This document shows, piece by piece, positions 1 to 3,325 of a DNA stretch of 5,321 nucleotides. Made by a program: the position numbers and the translations under genes. The stretch lies in assembly GCA_003486725.1 (NCBI GenBank), contig DNGD01000189.1, positions 1-5,321 on the forward strand, read 5' to 3'. This DNA is from Rhodospirillaceae bacterium. Its GTDB lineage: Bacteria > Pseudomonadota > Alphaproteobacteria > UBA9219. Below the pieces are notes generated by a model that saw nothing but the letters and a program-made list of their open reading frames with translations, had not been told where the DNA came from and searched no databases. The stretch's first letter is position 1; each line of letters begins with the position of its first letter.

Positions 1-209
1 AAGGCGTCAAAGAACCTGTCGGGCAGCAACGTCCAAAAATCCTGATTGTTTTTCTGGGCGAGCTTTAGAATATCGTGTGTTGTGGCGGCTTGCTCATCAA
101 AGGGAGGGGCCGAGCCGCGATGCTGCTGCGCCCCGTCGATCAGGGCGATCCCGCGCTCTTTCTGTATCGCAGCCATCAGGGAAAGCGTATGGGTTAAAGC
201 ATCCGACAA
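1..209 (-). CDS. Hypothetical protein, 5' part only (runs off left edge)
   Basis: An open frame without stops reads leftward for 69 codons to the window edge. I place the start at a TTG (209-207) because AGGA lies 7 nt upstream (220-217); the first in-frame ATG (176-174) has no visible Shine-Dalgarno sequence. The product begins MSDALTHTLSLMAAIQKERG, then a stretch rich in Gln, Ala, Asp and Glu, and ends ...FWTLLPDRFFDA at the edge. There is no signal peptide or membrane segment and no motif I recognise, so it looks like a soluble cytoplasmic protein of unknown function. It is divergent from the ubiT operon, so the 210-502 spacer serves both. An in-frame TAG just upstream (codon at 221-223) limits any further extension. 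The amino-acid composition looks protein-like, whereas the plus-strand frames over the same DNA run into the hairpin repeat and look spurious. Confidence 0.5.
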   Translation of the reverse strand, partial: MSDALTHTLSLMAAIQKERGIALIDGAQQHRGSAPPFDEQAATTHDILKLAQKNNQDFWTLLPDRFFDA

Positions 210-216
210 AGGGGTG

Positions 217-220
217 TCCT
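217..220 (-). promoter_or_regulatory. Shine-Dalgarno AGGA deciding the TTG start of the leftward gene
   Basis: On the minus strand AGGA is followed by a 7-nt spacer and then TTG (209-207). This is the only well-placed ribosome binding site near the 5' end of the leftward frame and is why TTG is preferred to the later ATG. Confidence 0.4.
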
Positions 221-226
221 ACTCAT

Positions 227-254
227 CCAATTACGATTGCCAATTACAGATTGG
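227..254. repeat. Two adjacent CAAT/ATTG palindromes (tandem near-repeat)
   Basis: CCAATTACGATTG (227-239) is followed immediately by CCAATTACAGATTG (240-253), identical except for one inserted base. Each unit is also an inverted repeat: CAAT-N4-ATTG in the first and CCAAT-N5-ATTGG in the second. They lie just upstream of the leftward gene's ribosome binding site, a place where an operator would be expected. Which regulator might bind is unknown. Confidence 0.45.
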
Positions 255-273
255 CTTGTTTTACAAACAGCTT

Positions 274-399
274 CTCTATTTCGTCATTCCCGCGAAAGCG
301 GGAATCCAGCGCCGAGCGTCTGCGAGGCGTATGAGTCTTATGCGCCACAGACGTGGCGCGGCTGGATCCCCGCTTTCGCGGGGATGACAAGAGGTAGAG
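274..399. repeat. Long nested hairpin repeat (REP/MITE-like, 'cattcccgcgaaagcggg' type)
   Basis: The left arm 284-310 (TCATTCCCGCGAAAGCGGGA...) and the right arm 361-387 are inverted copies matching at 25 of 27 positions. Pairing extends outward (CTCTA 274-278 with TAGAG 395-399) and inward (CGTCTG 317-322 with CAGACG 348-353; GGCG 326-329 with CGCC 343-346), with the apex near 330-342. Each arm also folds by itself: CCCGC-GAAA-GCGGG on the left and CCCCGC-TTTC-GCGGGG on the right. Elements with this core are a common dispersed intergenic repeat in proteobacteria, whose translation gives the familiar spurious 'PAKAGIQ' peptide. It sits between the leftward gene and the ubiT promoter, where it could insulate the two units or act as a transcript-end hairpin; that role is inference. 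Confidence 0.8.
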
Positions 400-428
400 G
401 TTCTGGTTGTTGAAGAGTTCTATTATTC

Positions 429-442
429 TTGATCTATATCAA
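429..442. promoter_or_regulatory. FNR/FixK-type box of the ubiTUV promoter
   Basis: TTGATCTATATCAA is a perfect match to the FNR consensus TTGAT-N4-ATCAA. Its centre is at 435.5. Class II activation (centre at -41.5) would put transcription start near 477, about 26 nt before the ubiT ATG at 503, leaving a normal short leader. The -10 region expected around 465-471 is poor (CATTTT at 466-471), consistent with an activator-dependent promoter. FNR control of ubiUV is established in E. coli; the regulator here could be FNR, FixK or Anr-like. Confidence 0.8.
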
Positions 443-502
443 GGAATGGGGCAGGGTGAGTCAACCATTTTGTGGTTTCGTTGTCTTCAGGTCTTTTCAA
501 TC

Positions 503-1036
503 ATGCTTCAACAATCCATTCCCCTGCCTTTGGCCAAAATGGCGCTGTGCCTCGCGCCGCCTGCCGTCATTGCCAAAACGACCGAAATCGTCGTCCAGCG
601 CATCCGTCGCCGCCATCCCAAGCTGTTTGCCAACCTCGCGCGGTTGCCCAAGGCTGTCGCGGTACTCGCGCCGACCGACACGCCCCACCGCTTTGCCCTG
701 ACGATGGGGCAGGAGCCTGTGGCGTTCACCTTGCTGGAGGAGGGCGAGGGGCTCACCCCCGATGCCACCATCGCCGGAACGCTGGACTCCCTGATTGCGA
801 TGCTGGAGGGGCAAGCCGATGGCGATACCCTCTTTTTCTCGCGCGATATTCAGGTGACGGGCGACACGACGGTGATCGTCGGCCTTCGCAACACGCTGGA
901 CCGAGAGGAAATCGATCTGATGGGCGAGATTCTCTCCCTGTTTGGCCCCTTTGCCCAGCCTCTTGGAAAAGCGTTGTCTTTGGTGGATAAGATGGGGTGT
1001 CACTTGTCCAAGCGAATGAAAAAACAGCCCGTATGA
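503..1036 (+). CDS. ubiT: UbiT, SCP2-domain ubiquinone biosynthesis accessory factor
   Basis: This is a 177-residue protein, close to E. coli UbiT (YhbT, 174 aa). UbiT is an SCP2 (sterol carrier) domain lipid-binding protein thought to carry hydrophobic ubiquinone intermediates for the O2-independent pathway. The N-terminus (LPLAKMALCLAPPAV, residues about 8-22) resembles the Pro/Leu-rich hydrophobic start of UbiT. The SCP2 domain covers about residues 28-150, and residues 107-122 (DGDTLFFSRDIQVTGD) match the conserved DPDTLFFQRRLVIEGD region of the E. coli protein. The C-terminus is basic. I chose ATG 503: the in-frame TTG 407 and ATG 446 lie before the transcription start predicted from the FNR box, and the ATG at 539 would remove part of the conserved N-terminus. 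The Shine-Dalgarno sequence is weak (CAGG near 488-491, 11 nt away). The stop overlaps the ubiU start (ATGA), so the genes are probably co-translated. No transmembrane segment is evident. Confidence 0.9.
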   Translation: MLQQSIPLPLAKMALCLAPPAVIAKTTEIVVQRIRRRHPKLFANLARLPKAVAVLAPTDTPHRFALTMGQEPVAFTLLEEGEGLTPDATIAGTLDSLIAMLEGQADGDTLFFSRDIQVTGDTTVIVGLRNTLDREEIDLMGEILSLFGPFAQPLGKALSLVDKMGCHLSKRMKKQPV

Positions 1037-2028
1037 CCGAACCTTACCTTGAACTTGTTTGTCCTGCGGGGACACCTGCCGCGCTGCGTGCCGCGATCGA
1101 TGCGGGGGCGGACACGGTCTATTGCGGCTTTCGCGATTGCACGAACGCGCGCAACTATCCGGGCTTGAACTTCGATGTCGAGGAAATGGCGGAAGGCGCG
1201 GATTACGCGCACGAGCGCGGGCGCAAGCTTCTCGTCGCCATCAACACCTTTCCTCGCGCTGGAGAAGAAGAAACATGGCATGCCGCCATCGATAACGCCG
1301 CAGCGATTGGCGCGGATGCGGTGATCATGGCCGATATCGGCCTCCTTGATTACGCAACGCGCAAACATCCAAATTTGCGGCGGCATCTCTCCGTGCAGGC
1401 CGCCGCGTCCAACCCGCTTTCCATCGCGTTTTACCGCGACAATTTCGACATTAAGCGCGTGGTTCTTCCGCGTGTTTTGTCGGTGGACGAGGTCGCCGCG
1501 ATCATCGGCGAGATCCGTATTGAAACCGAAGTTTTCTGTTTTGGTAGCGTCGGCACGATGTCGGAGGGGCGGTGTTTCCTGTCCTCCTATATGACCGGCT
1601 CGTCGCCCAGCCATGACGGCGTTTGCGCCCCCGCCAGCCATGTTGCGTATAAGGAGGAGGGCGATTGCATGCTCTCTTGCCTTGGTGATGTGACGCTCAA
1701 CCGCTTTGGCCGTGGAGAGCCTGCCGCCTATCCGACGCCGTGCAAAGGGCGCTATGTCACGATGGGCAAGGCCTCCTATTTGTTTGAAGAACCCGTGGGT
1801 TGGAACGTGATCGATATTCTTCCGCAGCTGAAAAACGCTGGCGTTACCGCGCTGAAAATCGAAGGGCGGCAACGTAGCCGCGCCTACGTCGCGCAGGTTG
1901 TCTCGACCTATCGCAAGGTGCTGGATGCGCTGGCGCGCGGTGAGACAAACATCGACACCGGCGCGCTTCACGCCCTGTCTGAAGGTGGCCGCCAGACGTT
2001 GGGCGCGTATAAGAAGGGGTGGCGGTGA
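1033..2028 (+). CDS. ubiU: UbiU, U32-family O2-independent ubiquinone hydroxylation protein
   Basis: This 331-residue protein has the same length as E. coli UbiU (YhbU) and matches it throughout: LVCPAG at 8-13, GLNF at 44-47, AINTF at 69-73, LSVQA at 119-123, RVVLPRVLS at 152-160 region, MSEGRC at 176-181, PTPCKGRY at 234-241, KIEGRQRS at 285-292. UbiU pairs with UbiV; each binds an O2-sensitive [4Fe-4S] cluster and together they support anaerobic hydroxylation of ubiquinone precursors in the cytoplasm. In E. coli UbiU the cluster cysteines are C169, C176, C193 and C232. The equivalents here are G174, C181, C198 and C237, so the first ligand is missing (codon GGC). Spare cysteines occur at C169 (in VFCFGS), C212 and C216. 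The start is ATG 1033, overlapping the ubiT stop as ATGA; a TTG at 997 in frame adds residues with no family match. No strong Shine-Dalgarno sequence is seen, so translational coupling is likely. The rest of the frame is intact, so this is not a decayed gene. Confidence 0.95.
   Translation: MTEPYLELVCPAGTPAALRAAIDAGADTVYCGFRDCTNARNYPGLNFDVEEMAEGADYAHERGRKLLVAINTFPRAGEEETWHAAIDNAAAIGADAVIMADIGLLDYATRKHPNLRRHLSVQAAASNPLSIAFYRDNFDIKRVVLPRVLSVDEVAAIIGEIRIETEVFCFGSVGTMSEGRCFLSSYMTGSSPSHDGVCAPASHVAYKEEGDCMLSCLGDVTLNRFGRGEPAAYPTPCKGRYVTMGKASYLFEEPVGWNVIDILPQLKNAGVTALKIEGRQRSRAYVAQVVSTYRKVLDALARGETNIDTGALHALSEGGRQTLGAYKKGWR
2013..2017 (+). promoter_or_regulatory. Shine-Dalgarno sequence for ubiV, inside the end of ubiU
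   Basis: GAAGG (followed by GG) lies 10 nt before the ATG at 2028-2030. It supports this ATG rather than the upstream in-frame GTG codons at 2019 and 2025, and shows ubiV can be initiated independently as well as by coupling through the TGATG junction. Confidence 0.5.
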
Positions 2029-2927
2029 TGGCTCCCTCACACCTCACCCTCGGCCCCCTCTACTATCACTGGCCGGCCGAAAAGCGGCGGGACTTTTACT
2101 TCCGTATCGCCGATGAAGCGCCCGTAGATGTTGTCTATGTGGGTGAAGTCGTGTGCAGCAAGCGCGAGCCGTTCTTTGATCCCTATCAGGATCAGGTGAT
2201 TGAAAGGCTGGAGAAGGCGGGCAAGCAGGTTGTTTTGTCCTCGCTGGCGCTTCTCACCACGCCGCGCGAGCTGACGGAATTGCAAAAAAAGGCGCAAGGC
2301 GCGCATCTGATCGAGGCCAATGATGTGTCGGCTGTTCAAACGTTGAGCGGCAAGCCCTTTATCGTCGGCCCGATGATCAATGTGATGAATGAAGGCACGC
2401 TGGCGGCCATGGCTGCGCGTGGAGCGATCCGCGTGGTGTTTGCATCGGAGTTGAGCGGAAAGTCGATTGGACTTTTGGCCGCCGCGCAACAGAAAATTGA
2501 AACCGAAGTGCAAGTCTTCGGGCGGCAGCCGCTGGCGATATCCATGCGCTGCTATCATGCGCGTGCGCATGGCCGCGATAAGGATCATTGCCGCTATGCG
2601 TGCGAGCTCGACCCCGATGGTATGAGCGCCGACACCATTGTGGGGCAGCCAATCCTGACCATCAACGGAACGCAGACGCTCACGCGCGGTTATGTGGTTC
2701 TATTGGATGAAATGCGTGAGATGGCGAAGGCGGGTGTCACGCATTTCCGCCTTGCGCCGCAGGATATGGACATGGTCAAGGTCGCGCAGTTGTATCGCGG
2801 GTTTCTGGATGGTCGATTCGAATCAGATGCGGTGCGTAGCGAATTGAAATCGCTGACTGAATCGGTGTCTCTGATTAACGGCTTTTACCACGGGAAAGAG
2901 GGCAAAACATTTGTATCGAACGGGTAA
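2028..2927 (+). CDS. ubiV: UbiV, U32-family partner of UbiU
   Basis: This 299-residue protein is close in length to E. coli UbiV (YhbV, 292 aa). Family signatures include LGPLYYHWP at 8-16, DVVYVGEVVCSKR at 34-46, a GPMINVMNE stretch at 114-122, the cysteine region 173-192, and HFRLAPQD at 239-246. All four [4Fe-4S] ligands are present: C43, C175, C188 and C192, with the 13- and 4-residue spacing of C180, C193 and C197 in E. coli. With UbiU it forms the O2-sensitive heterodimer for anaerobic hydroxylation of the ubiquinone ring. I start at ATG 2028 because it overlaps the ubiU stop (TGATG) and has GAAGG 10 nt upstream; upstream GTG codons would add only 1-3 residues. It is the last clear gene of the operon. 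No convincing intrinsic terminator follows. Confidence 0.95.
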   Translation: MAPSHLTLGPLYYHWPAEKRRDFYFRIADEAPVDVVYVGEVVCSKREPFFDPYQDQVIERLEKAGKQVVLSSLALLTTPRELTELQKKAQGAHLIEANDVSAVQTLSGKPFIVGPMINVMNEGTLAAMAARGAIRVVFASELSGKSIGLLAAAQQKIETEVQVFGRQPLAISMRCYHARAHGRDKDHCRYACELDPDGMSADTIVGQPILTINGTQTLTRGYVVLLDEMREMAKAGVTHFRLAPQDMDMVKVAQLYRGFLDGRFESDAVRSELKSLTESVSLINGFYHGKEGKTFVSNG

Positions 2928-2934
2928 TCACCCC

Positions 2935-3132
2935 ATGGGCGATGCGTGTTGCGATGCAAAAGAGGGCTGTTTTCCTCACATCTCCGTATGCCAAAAATGG
3001 GTAACTTGCCCACAATTTCATCCCCAGAAATCGTCAGTCGCTCACCCTCTGGCCGATTTATTTTTCTGGCCGTTCGTGCTATTAATGATCCCCCGATCGA
3101 TACGCCTTGGCATCGATTGGCTTCGTGGTTGA
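2935..3132 (+). CDS. Possible small Cys-rich protein with C-terminal hydrophobic segment (doubtful)
   Basis: A 65-codon frame begins at ATG 2935, 7 nt after the ubiV stop. Its first 25 residues hold five cysteines (C5, C6, C12, C19, C25) plus His residues near 15 and 28. A hydrophobic stretch (about residues 38-54, ADLFFWPFVLLMIP) is followed by a basic, Trp-containing tail, so it could be a small metal-binding, membrane-attached protein. Against it: no good Shine-Dalgarno sequence precedes the ATG, third-codon G+C is only about half by my count (lower than the genes around it appear), and I recognise no family. The 3' end overlaps an FNR-like box. Tight placement behind ubiV would allow co-transcription with the operon. 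I regard it as slightly more likely to be chance than a gene. Confidence 0.28.
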   Translation: MGDACCDAKEGCFPHISVCQKWVTCPQFHPQKSSVAHPLADLFFWPFVLLMIPRSIRLGIDWLRG

Positions 3133-3142
3133 ATCATGTCAA
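3129..3142. promoter_or_regulatory. Upstream FNR-like box of nrdD (weaker)
   Basis: TTGAATCATGTCAA has the intact FNR/CRP-family core TTGA-N6-TCAA, with A and G at the inner half-site positions instead of T and A. Its centre (3135.5) is 75 bp, close to seven helical turns, upstream of the centre of the stronger box at 3204-3217. E. coli nrdDG is also known to have two FNR sites. Occupancy is inference. Confidence 0.45.
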
Positions 3143-3203
3143 CATCGTGGCAATCAGGGGTTAATTTTTGGTCATAACTGTTAACCAAACATTTTCCTTG
3201 AAC

Positions 3204-3217
3204 TTGACGTGGATCAA
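3204..3217. promoter_or_regulatory. FNR/FixK-type box of the nrdD promoter
   Basis: TTGACGTGGATCAA matches TTGAT-N4-ATCAA at all but one defined position. The centre is at 3210.5; class II geometry puts transcription start near 3252 and a -10 element near 3240-3245, leaving a leader of about 74 nt before nrdD. FNR activation of anaerobic ribonucleotide reductase genes is established in enterobacteria. Confidence 0.7.
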
Positions 3218-3223
3218 TCGCGT

Positions 3224-3239
3224 ATACTACATTTTGTGT
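3224..3239. promoter_or_regulatory. NrdR box 1 (nrdD operator)
   Basis: ATACTACATTTTGTGT matches the NrdR-box consensus acaCwAtATaTwGtgt at about 13 of 16 positions by hand alignment, including the CwA and TwGTGT parts. NrdR is the dNTP/ATP-sensing zinc-ribbon/ATP-cone repressor of ribonucleotide reductase genes and normally binds two boxes in phase. This box lies between the FNR box and the predicted -10 element. Confidence 0.6.
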
Positions 3240-3245
3240 TCTACT
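3240..3245 (+). promoter_or_regulatory. Candidate -10 element of nrdD
   Basis: TCTACT matches TATAAT at 4 of 6 positions and is where a class II FNR promoter with its box centred at 3210.5 should have its -10. TATACT at 3223-3228 is a better hexamer, but it would put the FNR box about 24 bp from the start, too close for activation; with it the FNR box would instead act as a repressor site. Confidence 0.35.
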
Positions 3246-3255
3246 ACTCATCAGA

Positions 3256-3271
3256 CGCCTTCATCTTGTGG
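3256..3271. promoter_or_regulatory. NrdR box 2 (nrdD operator)
   Basis: CGCCTTCATCTTGTGG is a weaker match to the NrdR consensus (about 9 of 16). Its core CTTCATCTTGTG repeats box 1's CTACATTTTGTG at 10 of 12 positions, and the two lie exactly 32 bp apart, about three helical turns, the spacing typical of paired NrdR boxes. It would cover the region just after the predicted transcription start. Confidence 0.5.
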
Positions 3272-3313
3272 GCGCCTACAAAAAATGCTAAAACTCTTCT
3301 ATTAGAACCCCTT

Positions 3314-3319
3314 GGGAGA
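3314..3319 (+). promoter_or_regulatory. Shine-Dalgarno sequence of nrdD
   Basis: GGGAGA ends 6 nt before the ATG at 3326-3328, a well-placed purine-rich site that fixes this start. Confidence 0.65.
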
Positions 3320-3325
3320 AATTGC

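Larger units (their letters stand above)
2928..3325. other. Intergenic region between ubiV and nrdD
   Basis: This gap holds a doubtful small ORF in its first half and the nrdD control region in its second half, listed separately. The downstream half (about 3125-3325) is visibly more A/T-rich than the flanking genes, as expected of a promoter. I found no strong GC-rich stem followed by a T-run after ubiV, so readthrough from ubiTUV into nrdD cannot be excluded. Confidence 0.7.

Noticed and set aside
46..387. Plus-strand open frames at 46-387 and 77-334
   Set aside because: They read through the hairpin repeat, giving the typical spurious PAKAGIQ-like peptide, and oppose a better frame on the minus strand.
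274..399. CRISPR array or riboswitch
   Set aside because: There is one inverted pair rather than regularly spaced direct repeats, and the element lies upstream of the promoter, not in the ubiT leader.
407..502. Longer ubiT starting at TTG 407 or ATG 446
   Set aside because: The extension covers the FNR box and the predicted core promoter, and would exceed the usual UbiT length with no family match.
997..1032. Longer ubiU starting at TTG 997
   Set aside because: It adds 12 residues unlike UbiU and overlaps ubiT by 40 nt; ATG 1033 gives the family length and a typical ATGA junction.
1000..2040. 346-codon minus-strand open frame opposite ubiU, and others at 497-1075 and 2037-2588
   Set aside because: These are shadows of high-G+C genes on the plus strand; their translations are rich in Arg and His and show no family features.
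2961..2980. GAGG...CCTC hairpin after ubiV as terminator
   Set aside because: A 4-bp stem without a following T-run is too weak to call.
3159..3186. GGTTAA-N16-TTAACC inverted repeat before nrdD
   Set aside because: Only 6 bp per arm with a 16-nt A/T-rich spacer; it is too short to distinguish from chance and does not match a regulator I know.
3256..3286. Possible terminator (CGCC/GGCG stem followed by an A-run)
   Set aside because: The stem is only 4 bp with an 11-nt loop and is followed by A rather than T on the plus strand; the bases are better explained by NrdR box 2.
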